A stretch of 22,935 bases of DNA from a virus. The translations under genes were made by a program, and so were the position numbers. Positions within the stretch are counted from its first letter, which is position 1. The number at the start of each line of letters is the position of its first letter. The DNA lies in IMG/VR virus record IMGVR_UViG_3300046665_000493, positions 1 through 22,935 of that record; one strand, given 5' to 3'. Of the stretch, positions 6,183 to 13,925 are shown one piece after another. The notes under the pieces were generated by a model, which made no database searches, had not been told where the DNA came from, and saw nothing but the letters and a program-made list of their open reading frames with translations.

Positions 6183-6620
6183 TTAGGCGGCGAGCAGCTT
6201 GTCGGCGTCGACGTTGATCAGCTTGCCGATCTCGGTGAGCACGACCTTCTCCTCGGGGCCGATGCCGCCCTGGTCTGCGGTGTCAGCCGCGATCAGGAAC
6301 ACGTCCTGGCGCACGCCGATGTCGCGGGTCTGGAGCGCCTCGATTGCACGCTTGTTCTCCATGCGGCCGGCACGGGACTTGGCGCGGGTGAGGGCGGCGT
6401 TCAGAGCCTCCTCGATCTGCGAGCCGCTGTAGGAGGCGGACACGATCGGGTTGGCCTGCATGCCGGAGATGGCAGCATCGACCTCGGAGTCGTCGATCGA
6501 GCCGTCAGCCGCGGTCACGTTGGCAGCCGCCGCAGCAACACCAGCGAGGAACACCTTGTCGCCCGTGTAGCTGACGAGGGACTTGTTGGCCTGGTCGAGG
6601 AATTTCTTGAAGAAGCTCAT
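6183..6620 (-). CDS. terB: TerB-like protein
   Basis: A 145-aa helical protein starting MSFFKKFLDQANKSLVSY. It has the TerB signatures FLAGVAAAAANVTAADGSID (acidic loop with AADG.ID), SEVDAAISGM and a second acidic loop TADQGGIGPEEKVVLTEIG. In TerB these conserved acids bind divalent metal, and the protein works with TerC-like membrane proteins at the cytoplasmic face. ATG 6620 is chosen because GAAAGGAAA precedes it; the longer ORF start at 6671 falls in the regulatory motif. It is co-directional with and just upstream of terC. Tellurite resistance, stress or phage-defence roles known for Ter systems are possible but unproven here. Confidence 0.88.
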   Translation of the reverse strand: MSFFKKFLDQANKSLVSYTGDKVFLAGVAAAAANVTAADGSIDDSEVDAAISGMQANPIVSASYSGSQIEEALNAALTRAKSRAGRMENKRAIEALQTRDIGVRQDVFLIAADTADQGGIGPEEKVVLTEIGKLINVDADKLLAA

Positions 6621-6638
6621 GTTGGTTTCCTTTCGATT

Positions 6639-6657
6639 TGCAGGCTTCCGGCCTGCA
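6639..6657 (-). promoter_or_regulatory. Inverted repeat in the terB leader
   Basis: TGCAGGC-TTCCG-GCCTGCA is a perfect 7-bp stem with a 5-nt loop, lying between the TTTGCATTC motif (6661) and the terB ribosome site. It uses the same heptamer as the TAXI leader repeat, with the arms swapped. Confidence 0.5.
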
Positions 6658-6660
6658 CGG

Positions 6661-6676
6661 TTTGCATTCACGCACG
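6661..6676 (-). promoter_or_regulatory. TTTGC-N6-GCAAA-type element upstream of terB
   Basis: The plus strand reads TTTGCATTCACGCACG. The left half-site is perfect and the right half-site is partial (GCACG). It sits in the 117-nt gap between the ParB-like gene and terB, 40 nt from the terB ATG. The rest of the gap shows only a short CCGGA/TCCGG inverted repeat. Confidence 0.5.
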
Positions 6677-6737
6677 TCGTGGTGCATGGGTCGTCGACCG
6701 GACCCGTAGATCCGGTTAATCGGGACTTCTCAGCGCA

Positions 6738-7640
6738 CTAGCGGGAGATTTCCGGCCACTCCTTGCACACCTGCAAGCGATCGAGCGTGTTACCCTCGCG
6801 ATAGTGATTCCATGACCTGAGGCACAGCTCCATCATCTCGTTGATCTGCTTTCGTCCAGCAGATTTCGTTCGCTTATCCCTGGTCAAGCGCGCACGCAGG
6901 ACGTGGATCGGGCTGTCGCCATCGAGGTTCGCTCCCGACAGGAGCTTCTCCATGAAATAGTCAGCCTCTTCCAAACCTGCCTTCCGCTTGAAGAGGATGT
7001 ACAGGGTCGCCATAGCCTGCACATTCAGCAGCTCCCTTGCTGCCGGCTTGTTGATGGCTGCCAAAGCCAGCTGGATTTCTTCCAGGTTCTCGATGCAGTA
7101 CTCGTTGGTGACGCTCGGCGACGGGCTCCTGGCATTGATATGGCCATGATGCTCATAGCACCAGAGGTAGGCGCCGACGTTGCCGACGTCCCGGTGGTCT
7201 GACTCAACGCCCCTCATTGTCAGGTAGTCCGAGGTGGTTCGCGATGCCTGCATCGAGTCGACAGTCATGCGGGTCTCGCGCGCTACACCGAACGTCATAG
7301 CCGAGCGAACCGTCTTGCCGCTGCGTTCGATTGCGATCAGCCGATTTTGGCCGTCGTTGACGAATCCGTCCGAAGCAATGATGATCGTCTCGCCGTTCAG
7401 CTCGAACCTGTCCTCGGCGATCGCTTCCATTACGCCGTTGATGACGTACTTTTTCGTCGGTCGATTTTCGGGGTTCAGCGTGAGCAGATAATTTGCGACG
7501 GACGGGCTAATCGTCATCGTTCCCATATGGATCACGCGACGACCCTTCTCGATGGCCTCTTTCATTTCGAAAAGCGGAACATCCAAGGGCGCACGCTCCC
7601 GTCTCGACGAAGCTAGTTGTCGTGGCATCGAAGAAAACAT
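6738..7640 (-). CDS. ParB/Srx-like 'DGQNRL' phage protein
   Basis: A 300-aa protein. Its core is TISPSVANYLLTLNPENRP, KKYVINGVMEAIAEDRFELN, GETIIIASDGFVNDGQNRLI, then AIERSGKTVRS. This 'select, Y/L, NRP..., W/F.LNGE.I..a.DG...DGQ.RL.A' layout is common in phage and island proteins related to the ParB N-terminal/sulfiredoxin-like fold, where DGQ(H/N)RL is the signature box. The C-terminal 170 residues are helical. The biochemical role in phages is unclear: DNA binding, nuclease or NTP-dependent switch have been discussed for relatives. Start at ATG 7640 with AAAAAGGAG 9 nt upstream. It stands alone after the nrdJ hairpin. Confidence 0.75.
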   Translation of the reverse strand: MFSSMPRQLASSRRERAPLDVPLFEMKEAIEKGRRVIHMGTMTISPSVANYLLTLNPENRPTKKYVINGVMEAIAEDRFELNGETIIIASDGFVNDGQNRLIAIERSGKTVRSAMTFGVARETRMTVDSMQASRTTSDYLTMRGVESDHRDVGNVGAYLWCYEHHGHINARSPSPSVTNEYCIENLEEIQLALAAINKPAARELLNVQAMATLYILFKRKAGLEEADYFMEKLLSGANLDGDSPIHVLRARLTRDKRTKSAGRKQINEMMELCLRSWNHYREGNTLDRLQVCKEWPEISR

Positions 7641-7667
7641 AGGTTTTATCTCCTTTTTGGATTGATA

Positions 7668-7694
7668 GGTGATGACGGGGCGAACCCCATCACC
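7668..7694 (-). other. Hairpin with UUCG loop just after nrdJ
   Basis: The minus strand reads GGTGATGGGG-TTCG-CCCCGTCATCACC. The stem pairs 11 bp with a small 2-nt bulge and is capped by the very stable UUCG tetraloop. It starts 9 nt after the nrdJ stop. There is no T-run, so it is more likely an mRNA 3'-end stabiliser or processing site than a terminator. The ribosome site of the next gene follows 12 nt later. Confidence 0.6.
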
Positions 7695-7703
7695 ATGATT
7701 GTT

Positions 7704-10700
7704 TCAGCTGCAGCCCGTGGTCTCGCCGCACGACTCGCACTTCAGGCAGGTGCCGTTCCGCACCATCTGAAAGCTTGAGCAGTTGCCGCAGCTGTCGCCC
7801 GTGTAACCGGACATCTTCGCGACCGCGCGCTTATCAGGCAACACCGTCGTTTTGACCTGCGAGACGATCTTCTCCAGGACAGCGTCCGACGCATCAGCCA
7901 CGTTGACCGTGATCTGATTGCTGACGTTGACCACCGGCATGGCCATCCCGACCGAGGTATTCTCGCTCTCGTCGGGGGTGACGTGAGCCAGATCATCGCG
8001 GCCGGCGTAGTTGATGCCGAGGTCTCGCCAGACGAAGTCGATGATCGACGACGCGCTCTTGACCCGCTCGTGCGACTGGACAAAGCCAGCCGGCTCGAAC
8101 TTGAAGAACGTGAAGGCGTCCACATACTCCTCGACCGGAACTCCGTACTGGAGGCCGATGCTGATGGCGATCGCGTAGGCGTTCATCATGGATCGGAAGG
8201 CGGCGCCCTCCTTATGCATGTCGATGAAGATCTCACCGAGCCGACCATCCGGGTACTGCCCGGTGCGGAGGTAGACCTTGTGACCTGCCACGATGGACTT
8301 CTGCGTGTAGCCAACGCGCTTGTCCGGCATCCGCTCGCGCTTCCGCACGATCTTCTCGACCACCTTGACGACGTCCTGCTTGACCTCAACGATCGAGGGC
8401 TCGTCAACTTCGTCCTCATCGACCAGAGCAGAGCTGAGCGGCTGGGACAGCTTCGAACCATCGCGATAGATCGCGTTGGCCTTCAGTCCCAGCTTCCACG
8501 ACATCATGTAGGCCTTGCTGATGTCCTCCACCGTAGCATCGTTCGGCATGTTGATCGTCTTGGAGATTGCACCCGAGATGAACGGCTGAACCGCAGCCAT
8601 CATCTTGATGTGACCCTTCCAGTGGATCGATCGCGTGCCGCTCTTGCCGCACGGGGTCGCGCAGTCGAAGACCGAATAGTCGGCGACGTCCAGACCCGGA
8701 GCGCCCTCCAACGTCATCGTTCCGCAGGCGTAGATGTTGGCCTGTTCGATCTCCGGCTCGGAGAAGCCCAACTTGTCCCATTCCGCGAGGAAGCGGATGT
8801 CGAAGGTGGACCGAACATCCTGCTCGGTGATCGTCAGGCCAGCAGCTTTCGCAGCCAGCTCGAACTTCGCCGGCAAGCTGCCGTGCCCCGTGGCGTACGT
8901 CGAGATAGCGTCGATGTCCGCCGCGGTGTAGCCAAGCACATTCAGGGCCGCCGTGACCGACTGGTTGATGATCTTGAAGTAGCCACCGCCGGCCAGCTTC
9001 TTGAACTTCACCAGTGCATAGTCCGGCTCGATGCCCGTCGTGTCGCAGTCCATCACCAGGCCGATCGTCCCGGTCGGGGCGATCACCGTCGTCTGGGCGT
9101 TGCGGAAGCCGTGATCCCCGCCAAGGCGGAGGACTTCGTCCCAGATGTCGCTGGCCGTCTGCGCCAGGCCGTCCTGATACTCGTGCTCCCAATCGAGACC
9201 TTCCGGCCGGATGGAGAGACCGGCATAGGGAACCGATCCGCTCTTTTCCGCCGCGGCGTGGTGGTTGTGCATCACCCGCATCATGGATGCGGCGTTCTCC
9301 TCGTATTTGGGGAACGCACCCAGAGCTTCAGCCATCTCAGCCGACGTGCGATAGGCCACGCCGGTCATGATCGCAGAGATTGCCCCGGCGAGAGCACGAG
9401 CCTCGTCGGAGTCGTACGCGATGCCAGCCTGCATCAGCATGCCGCCCAGGTTGGCAAAGCCGAGACCCGTGGTGCGGTACTGATAGGAGAGCAGCGCGAT
9501 CTCCTTCGACGGGAACTGAGCCATGGTGATCGAGATGTCGAGCACGATTTCGATCAGACGGCAGGCATGGATGAAGCTGCTGTCGTCGAACACGAGCGGA
9601 CCGTTGCCGTGCCGCGTCGTGAACTTCATCAGGTTGGCCGAGGCCAGGTTGCACGCCGTGTCGTCCAGGAACATGTACTCCGAGCACGGGTTGGACGCGC
9701 GGATGCGACCGCCGGCCGGGCAGGTGTGCCAGTCGTTCATGGTCGTGTTGAAGTGCAGACCCGGGTCAGCAGACTCCCAGGCAGCACGACAGATCTGGTC
9801 CCAGAGGGCTCGGGCCTTGACGGTCTTCATGACCTTGCCGTCTTTGCGAGACTTCAACTCCCAATCCATGCCGAGCTGAACGGCCTGCAGGAAGTCGTCC
9901 GTCACCGACACCGTGTTGTTCGAGTTCTGACCCGACACGGTCTCGTAGGCTGCCGACTGCCAATCGACATCGAACTCGGGGAAGTCGAACCCTTCGCCTT
10001 CTTCAGCGAGCTGCAAGACACGCTTGATGTACGTGTCCGGCAGGAAGGCAGCGCGAGCCTGACGGATCGCTTCCTTCGTCTTGGGATCCTTATCGCCGCG
10101 GGCGACGCACTGGTTGTAGACCTCCTTCAGATACTTCTTGGCAGCCTTCGAACCGGCCACCAGAGCCGCAACCTTCTTCTCCTCCTCGACCTTCCAGCCG
10201 ATGAACTCCGGGACGTCCGGATGATCGACATCGACCACGACCATCTTGGCCGCGCGCCGCGTCGTCCCGCCCGACTTGATCGCGCCGGCTGCCCGGTCAC
10301 CGATCTTGAGGAACGACATCATTCCCGACGACGTGCCGCCGCCCGACAGCTTCTCACCCTTGCCACGCAGGCTCGAGAAATTGGTGCCGGTGCCGGAGCC
10401 GTACTTGAACAGCCGAGCCTCGCGGACCCACAGGTCCATGATGCCGCCTTCCTTGATCAGGTTGTCGCCGATCGACTGGATGAAGCAGGCGTGAGGCTGC
10501 GGGCGCTCATAGGCGGAGGTCGAAGCCAGAACCTGCGGCATCATGGTGATGTCGCGGTCGTCAACGTAGAAGTGACCCTGGGCCGGTCCGTCGATGCCGT
10601 ACGCCCAATGCAGACCGGTGTTGAACCACTGCGGAGAGTTGGGAGCGAACATCTGGGTGGCGAGCATGAAGCGCAGCTCGTCGAAGAAGGCGAGAGCGTT

Positions 10701-11135
10701 CGACTCCGCATCCTCATTGAGGTCGGCGATGGTGATGTACTGGCTCATGGAACCGGGCTTGAAGTAGCCGTGCTTCCAGCCCCAATAGGTCCAGCAGCCC
10801 GCGAGACGGTCGAACACCTGCTTCGCCGAGGTCTCGGAGGTCAGATAGTCCTTGGCGTAGTCGGTCGGGTAGGGCATTGCGACGCTGCGCTGAAGCCACT
10901 CCGGAACGCCGTCCTCGGCGACCTTCGTCAGCTCACGCGGCACGCCGGCTTTGCGGAAATACTTCTGCGCCAGGACGTCGACCGCAACCTGCGACCATCC
11001 TTCGGGCACCTCGATGCCCTCCAGACGGAAGACGACAGAGCCATCCGTGTTCTTGATCTCGCTGACGGCATTGCGCCAGCCGATCATGGCGTAGGGTGAG
11101 ACGCCGGCCTTCGTGTATCGTCGCTCAATTCTCAT
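7704..11135 (-). CDS. nrdJ: Adenosylcobalamin-dependent (class II) ribonucleoside-diphosphate reductase
   Basis: An 1143-aa single-chain reductase that makes dNTP precursors and uses coenzyme B12 to generate the thiyl radical. Visible landmarks are [14 protein letters not shown] (about 161-174), HACFIQS with Cys217, the active-site loop [20 protein letters not shown] (Asn482, Cys484, Glu486), [10 protein letters not shown], and [20 protein letters not shown] (about 686-705). The C-terminus carries the CGNC...CLKCESC zinc ribbon plus terminal Cys expected for re-reduction by thioredoxin. This is the large proteobacterial/phage NrdJ type (usual length about 1000-1250). I see no intein or frameshift. 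No B subunit gene is needed or seen. It follows a 94-aa gene by only 3 nt. An oxygen-independent reductase lets the phage replicate in microaerobic hosts, but it makes it depend on host cobalamin. Confidence 0.96.
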   Translation of the reverse strand: MRIERRYTKAGVSPYAMIGWRNAVSEIKNTDGSVVFRLEGIEVPEGWSQVAVDVLAQKYFRKAGVPRELTKVAEDGVPEWLQRSVAMPYPTDYAKDYLTSETSAKQVFDRLAGCWTYWGWKHGYFKPGSMSQYITIADLNEDAESNALAFFDELRFMLATQMFAPNSPQWFNTGLHWAYGIDGPAQGHFYVDDRDITMMPQVLASTSAYERPQPHACFIQSIGDNLIKEGGIMDLWVREARLFKYGSGTGTNFSSLRGKGEKLSGGGTSSGMMSFLKIGDRAAGAIKSGGTTRRAAKMVVVDVDHPDVPEFIGWKVEEEKKVAALVAGSKAAKKYLKEVYNQCVARGDKDPKTKEAIRQARAAFLPDTYIKRVLQLAEEGEGFDFPEFDVDWQSAAYETVSGQNSNNTVSVTDDFLQAVQLGMDWELKSRKDGKVMKTVKARALWDQICRAAWESADPGLHFNTTMNDWHTCPAGGRIRASNPCSEYMFLDDTACNLASANLMKFTTRHGNGPLVFDDSSFIHACRLIEIVLDISITMAQFPSKEIALLSYQYRTTGLGFANLGGMLMQAGIAYDSDEARALAGAISAIMTGVAYRTSAEMAEALGAFPKYEENAASMMRVMHNHHAAAEKSGSVPYAGLSIRPEGLDWEHEYQDGLAQTASDIWDEVLRLGGDHGFRNAQTTVIAPTGTIGLVMDCDTTGIEPDYALVKFKKLAGGGYFKIINQSVTAALNVLGYTAADIDAISTYATGHGSLPAKFELAAKAAGLTITEQDVRSTFDIRFLAEWDKLGFSEPEIEQANIYACGTMTLEGAPGLDVADYSVFDCATPCGKSGTRSIHWKGHIKMMAAVQPFISGAISKTINMPNDATVEDISKAYMMSWKLGLKANAIYRDGSKLSQPLSSALVDEDEVDEPSIVEVKQDVVKVVEKIVRKRERMPDKRVGYTQKSIVAGHKVYLRTGQYPDGRLGEIFIDMHKEGAAFRSMMNAYAIAISIGLQYGVPVEEYVDAFTFFKFEPAGFVQSHERVKSASSIIDFVWRDLGINYAGRDDLAHVTPDESENTSVGMAMPVVNVSNQITVNVADASDAVLEKIVSQVKTTVLPDKRAVAKMSGYTGDSCGNCSSFQMVRNGTCLKCESCGETTGCS

Positions 11136-11138
11136 TCG

Positions 11139-11423
11139 TCACTCGTCTTTCGGGAGGAAAACGCAATACGGCCAGTCGGCCGGGATCGGGTCGTAGTCGG
11201 ACGTGGCCTTTGACGGCGGCGCCCAATCATTGATGTGGTAGATGTTGCCGGTCGCGGTCCGGAAGACGTTCGGCTCGATCTCTTCGACCACCTTGGCGGT
11301 GTAGATGAACCAGCCGTCGCTATACTGGCTCTTGATGTCGCTCCAGATCGTGCCTCGCAGCGAGAAGCCGCCGCCCGGAATGGAGACTCGTTGGGCCTTC
11401 TTCAGCGTGCCGCGGACCTGCAT
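11139..11423 (-). CDS. Hypothetical phage protein (94 aa)
   Basis: A 94-aa, beta-rich protein. It starts MQVRGTLKKAQRVSIPGGGF, then has GTIWSDIKSQYSDGWFIYT, a VFRTATGNIYHINDW hairpin and the tail YDPIPADWPYCVFLPKDE. The pattern 'W.D.......DG..i.T..V......v.rT..G..Y.i' recalls short phage proteins of unknown function that form a small beta-barrel. Its ATG is one nucleotide from the upstream stop, and its own stop is 3 nt from the nrdJ start, so the three are co-translated. No catalytic residue evident. Confidence 0.75.
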   Translation of the reverse strand: MQVRGTLKKAQRVSIPGGGFSLRGTIWSDIKSQYSDGWFIYTAKVVEEIEPNVFRTATGNIYHINDWAPPSKATSDYDPIPADWPYCVFLPKDE

Positions 11424-11424
11424 C

Positions 11425-11763
11425 TCAGTAGCCCTGGCGCTTGGAGGCGTAGGGATAGGTCTTCGAGCTGTCGATGCGCTGCTCGTGCTTCACGGGCACG
11501 AACTTCACAGGCAGCACGCTCAGCAGCTTCAGGATCGCCTGGGCTTGATCCTTGCTGGCCTCGTCACGCGGATTGAGGGCCTTCAGCTTGTCGAGCAGAT
11601 CCTTGACCTGCTTCGACTCCAGCTTAGAGAGCGGGCGCGTGGCGTGAACGTTGTTGCCCATGTCGCGGTAGAAGCGCTTCTGCTTCACCTGCCGCGACGA
11701 CTGCTGGTTCACCAGCATTCCGAACGCCCGTAGGAGGCCGTCCTCTGTGGTTCTGACTTCCAT
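11425..11763 (-). CDS. Hypothetical basic protein (112 aa)
   Basis: A 112-aa basic protein starting MEVRTTEDGLLRAFGMLVNQ. I choose ATG 11763 because AAAAAGGAG lies 8 nt upstream; the longer start at 11784 falls inside the regulatory motif. The middle (SKLESKQVKDLLDKLKAL and QAQAILKLLSVLPVKF) is helical. The ends are Lys/Arg/Tyr-rich, suggesting contact with nucleic acid or a complex. It is the first gene after a gap with a good copy of the palindrome, and it leads the nrdJ transcript. Family not recognised. Confidence 0.7.
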   Translation of the reverse strand: MEVRTTEDGLLRAFGMLVNQQSSRQVKQKRFYRDMGNNVHATRPLSKLESKQVKDLLDKLKALNPRDEASKDQAQAILKLLSVLPVKFVPVKHEQRIDSSKTYPYASKRQGY

Positions 11764-11777
11764 ATTGTCTTCTCCTT

Positions 11778-11793
11778 TTTGCATTCAAACAAA
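11778..11793 (-). promoter_or_regulatory. TTTGC-N6-GCAAA-type element upstream of the nrdJ transcript
   Basis: The plus strand reads TTTGCATTCAAACAAA, differing from a perfect palindrome by one base. It starts 14 nt from the ATG, directly abutting AAGGAG. It is among the best copies and would control the 112-aa gene, the 94-aa gene and nrdJ. Confidence 0.68.
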
Positions 11794-11795
11794 CG

Positions 11796-12017
11796 TCACG
11801 GCATGGCTCGGATGCGACGTCTGATCTGTTGTCGGGCGTAGTTGCTCGAATATGGAGTCCGAGGGGATTGGGCGACTGGCACCGACATCCACTTGCCTCG
11901 GACACGAAACTCAATGAGGTGGTGCTTCCGGTCGTGGCCGAATGTGAAGGCCTCGATCTCTCCGCTCGCCTTCAGCTCCTCAGCTACCTTTTTGACCTCG
12001 CGAACGTGCCTTTCCAT
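11796..12017 (-). CDS. Hypothetical small basic phage protein (73 aa)
   Basis: A 73-aa protein beginning MERHVREVKKVAEELKASGE, then IEAFTFGHDRKHHLIEFRVRG, VPVAQSPRTPYSSNYARQQ and a basic end RIRRRIRAMP-like. A helix, then a two- or three-strand sheet, then 'SP....N..R..R..R' matches a family of short proteins I often see in alphaproteobacterial phages, with no known role. Start at ATG 12017 with GGGGA 4 nt upstream, 38 nt inside the HNH gene's 3' end. The upstream in-frame extension to 12176 is a shadow of that gene. Confidence 0.68.
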   Translation of the reverse strand: MERHVREVKKVAEELKASGEIEAFTFGHDRKHHLIEFRVRGKWMSVPVAQSPRTPYSSNYARQQIRRRIRAMP

Positions 12018-12468
12018 CTTTTCCCCGCTTCTCGAACGGCCGACTGGGCCACTGTTTTTTCCGTCGAGGCGGCGCGGGAGCCTCCACATCGGGGTCCACC
12101 TTCGCCAGCATTCGACGTCTGAACTCTTCGGTCTGTCTGGCGACCCGCTTGGTGTGGGCGATCTCTTGCACGTCACCGCGGGTCAGCTCCTCACTGGAGC
12201 CGAACGTCTTCTTCGCGTGACAGTCTGCGTGCTTGGCAAAAATGAACTCTGGGTCGTTCGACCGCGGAGTCGTGTCCTTGGTGTCAGCGTCCCAGCAGCG
12301 AAGCTGGATCGCCGGGACGTGATCGAATTGGGTGTCGTCGAGCTTGCCCAGTCGCTCGCCGCATTTGGCGCAGAGACTGTGCTGTCTGATCACCACCTCC
12401 AGCTTCACGGTGACCGGTATGGCCTTCCGGAAGCCTGGAGGGGGAGCAAGGTCGAGGACGGTTTGCAT
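11980..12468 (-). CDS. HNH-family endonuclease-like protein
   Basis: A 162-aa protein. A zinc-knuckle pair (SLCAKCGERL, Cys33/Cys36) is followed by DTQFDHVPAIQLR (His50, the general base in the first H box), then NDPEFIFAKHADCHAKKTFG (Asn71, His80, Cys83, His84). This is the C..C-H-N-H layout of HNH nucleases. The last 60 residues are basic and disordered (PPRRKKQWPSRPFEKRGKDG). ATG 12468 is chosen; the 57-residue extension to 12639 would run through the motif at 12481 and the 60-aa gene, and it looks non-coding. The ribosome site is weak. The role may be DNA processing, nicking or homing. It is free-standing rather than inside an intron. Confidence 0.8.
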   Translation of the reverse strand: MQTVLDLAPPPGFRKAIPVTVKLEVVIRQHSLCAKCGERLGKLDDTQFDHVPAIQLRCWDADTKDTTPRSNDPEFIFAKHADCHAKKTFGSSEELTRGDVQEIAHTKRVARQTEEFRRRMLAKVDPDVEAPAPPRRKKQWPSRPFEKRGKDGKARSRGQKGS

Positions 12469-12480
12469 GTGCTTTTGGTA

Positions 12481-12496
12481 TTTGCATTTGAGCAAA
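12481..12496 (-). promoter_or_regulatory. Perfect TTTGC-N6-GCAAA palindrome upstream of the HNH gene
   Basis: The plus strand reads TTTGCATTTGAGCAAA: perfect half-sites with a 6-bp spacer, 12 nt from the ATG. A further AAGCAAATG half-site follows at 12502-12510. It is in the short gap after the 60-aa gene. Confidence 0.7.
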
Positions 12497-12511
12497 CAGT
12501 CAAGCAAATGT

Positions 12512-12694
12512 TTAGGGCTCAGGCAGAGGGAGAGGCACTCTCCCAAGGCAACCATCAGGTGTCGGCTGGCCTGGTTTCCAGCCTTGCTCACGAGCACAGC
12601 CGTAGCTCCTCGGGCAACCTTCGGGCGGGCAGAAGACAAACGGGTTCTTCCCGCATCGCCAGCTCGCCCAGTCGTCGAGACCTCCCTCAGCCAT
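12512..12694 (-). CDS. Small Cys-containing protein (60 aa)
   Basis: A 60-aa ORF from ATG 12692-12694. The ATGGCTGA junction overlaps the upstream MazG-like stop by 8 nt, the same kind of junction seen at 585-592 and 15283-15290. The sequence MAEGGLDDWASWRCGKNPFV continues FCPPEGCPRSYGCAREQG, with four or five Cys in a small domain that could bind zinc, and a Pro-rich tail (VPLPLPEP). The region is easily lost under a longer overlapping shadow frame. No known family. Confidence 0.62.
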   Translation of the reverse strand: MAEGGLDDWASWRCGKNPFVFCPPEGCPRSYGCAREQGWKPGQPTPDGCLGRVPLPLPEP

Positions 12695-13127
12695 CGACCC
12701 GCTCCGGATCAATATACATCCGGTATTCCAGGCCTTCGCGGTGCCACTGACCATCGCACACGGCGATAACCTTGTTGGCAGCCAGGAAGTCCTCGTCCGT
12801 TCCCTCTGCTTCGTACAGCTCGCGCAGCTCCTTGGCCGGCACCAGATCGTTGGTCCAGACCAACTCGGTGTTCCCGACCTTGATCCTTGCCATGTCCGTG
12901 ATGCTGTTCTCGATCGTCGAGATGGCGTGGCGCAAATCCGCCATCTCCGACAGCAGCAGAGCCGCATTGTTCGGGCCACCGCCCGGATAGGCGCTCAGGA
13001 ACCCGAACCGGTCGATCTTTCCGTTGGCGCGCAAGACTCTGCCGATGACCTCGACGACCTCGCCGGCTTCCTCGCCGAGGCGGTCAACCTTGCCTTGAGG
13101 GGTGGTGGGTAACAGCTTCGGGTTCAT
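12687..13127 (-). CDS. MazG-like protein (second copy, phage type)
   Basis: A 146-aa protein starting MNPKLLPTTPQGKVDRLGEE. The N-terminal half has the MazG-fold metal sites: LGEEAGEVVEVIGR (Glu19, Glu20, Glu23) and LLLSEMADLRHAISTIE (Glu61, Asp64). Between them is FGFLSAYPGGGPNNAA, a loop I associate with a rhizobial-phage subgroup of these enzymes. The C-terminal 60 residues (TNDLVPAKELRELYEAEGTD and IAVCDGQWHREGLEYRMYID) are a separate small domain. Probably hydrolyses a nucleoside triphosphate, substrate unknown. It overlaps the upstream gene by ATGA. It is unlike the copy at 4425 in sequence, so the two are not a recent duplication. Confidence 0.78.
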   Translation of the reverse strand: MNPKLLPTTPQGKVDRLGEEAGEVVEVIGRVLRANGKIDRFGFLSAYPGGGPNNAALLLSEMADLRHAISTIENSITDMARIKVGNTELVWTNDLVPAKELRELYEAEGTDEDFLAANKVIAVCDGQWHREGLEYRMYIDPERVDG

Positions 13128-13669
13128 GCTTTTGCCACCTTCAACGCCGTCGTCAGGGCAACCTCGACCCGGCGGTCGATCTCCGCGTTGGTGATCGAGT
13201 TGATCTTGCGGCTGATGCGCTCGTCGATGTTGGCCATCGCCTTCTCGCTGACGCGGTCGAAAGCAGCCTGCGCAGCCGCGGCGACCATCTGCTCGCCCGT
13301 GATGGCGTATTCTTTCATCAGGGCGTTGACCTGGGTAGCCACGGCGTCGTCCAGCCTCTTCTTCGCCTCGGGCTTCAGGGTGTAGGAGTCGCCGCGCCAA
13401 ACGTCCTTCTTGACGTTGATCAGGGCAGTTTCGAACATCTGCTCGAAGCGCTTCTTGAAGGTCTCGTTCTCCTTGATCATGTCGACCAGGGAGTTGGCCT
13501 CGCCGCCGAACACGGCCTCGACGAGCTTCAGCACGTCCTTGCTGATGTATTTCTCGAATAGGCGGCGGCAGATCTCGGCGATGACAGCCTGTTGGAGATC
13601 CACCTTGGCTTCGTCGGAGGCGAATAGTGCAGAGACGGCACCGGCATCAAGTTTCAATGCGATAGTCAT
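13124..13669 (-). CDS. Hypothetical helical protein (181 aa)
   Basis: A 181-aa, almost entirely helical protein starting MTIALKLDAGAVSALFASDE. Notable segments are ISKDVLKLVEAVFGGEAN, KENETFKKRFEQMFETALIN and, near the end, MANIDERISRKINSITNAEI. The alternating charges and lack of Cys suggest an elongated, oligomeric protein. No motif points to catalysis. It overlaps the upstream gene by 23 nt and the downstream MazG-like gene by 4 nt. Function unknown. Confidence 0.78.
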   Translation of the reverse strand: MTIALKLDAGAVSALFASDEAKVDLQQAVIAEICRRLFEKYISKDVLKLVEAVFGGEANSLVDMIKENETFKKRFEQMFETALINVKKDVWRGDSYTLKPEAKKRLDDAVATQVNALMKEYAITGEQMVAAAAQAAFDRVSEKAMANIDERISRKINSITNAEIDRRVEVALTTALKVAKA

Positions 13670-13925
13670 CAGATCCAGATCCTTCGGAAGCGAGTTTGAT
13701 AAGATTGTTGGCCACGAGCCAGGCCAGCAGGTTGAATGCCGACATCCAGCGGATGCGAGTGCCGTCCTCCTTGACCTGGAGGAGCTTGCCCCGCGGAAAC
13801 TTCGGTGGTGGCTTGAAGCCCTTTGGCAAGGTCAGGACGGTGCCGGCCTCCTTCGCGGGGAGGCCAAGCTTCTTGGCTGCGTTCAGCGAATTGACGCACA
13901 GCTGGGCGAGATCGGCTGGGTTCAT
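13647..13925 (-). CDS. Hypothetical phage protein (92 aa)
   Basis: A 92-aa protein starting MNPADLAQLCVNSLNAAKKL, then TVLTLPKGFKPPPKFPRGKL, a short strand pair (LLQVKEDGTRIRWMS) and AFNLLAWLVANNLIKLASEG. 'FPRGxLLxxxxDGxxxR...xxLLAWLxxxxLI' recurs in small rhizobial-phage proteins of unknown role, as far as I recall. It starts in an ATGA overlap with the upstream gene and its last 23 nt overlap the next gene. Not membrane or secreted. Confidence 0.72.
   Translation of the reverse strand: MNPADLAQLCVNSLNAAKKLGLPAKEAGTVLTLPKGFKPPPKFPRGKLLQVKEDGTRIRWMSAFNLLAWLVANNLIKLASEGSGSDDYRIET

Noticed and set aside
7983-11099. 1038-codon open frame on the plus strand
   Set aside because: It is exactly antisense to nrdJ, which has all class II reductase motifs. 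The plus frame has no recognisable domain and is explained by GC-rich third-position bias.
7704-11135. Intein or intron in nrdJ
   Set aside because: Reductase motifs occur in normal order with no extra domain or Hedgehog/Intein splice signatures, and the length is normal for the family.
11980-12468. HNH gene as a homing endonuclease interrupting another gene
   Set aside because: Flanking frames do not join into a single protein. The gene has its own upstream motif and normal neighbours, so it is a free-standing HNH.
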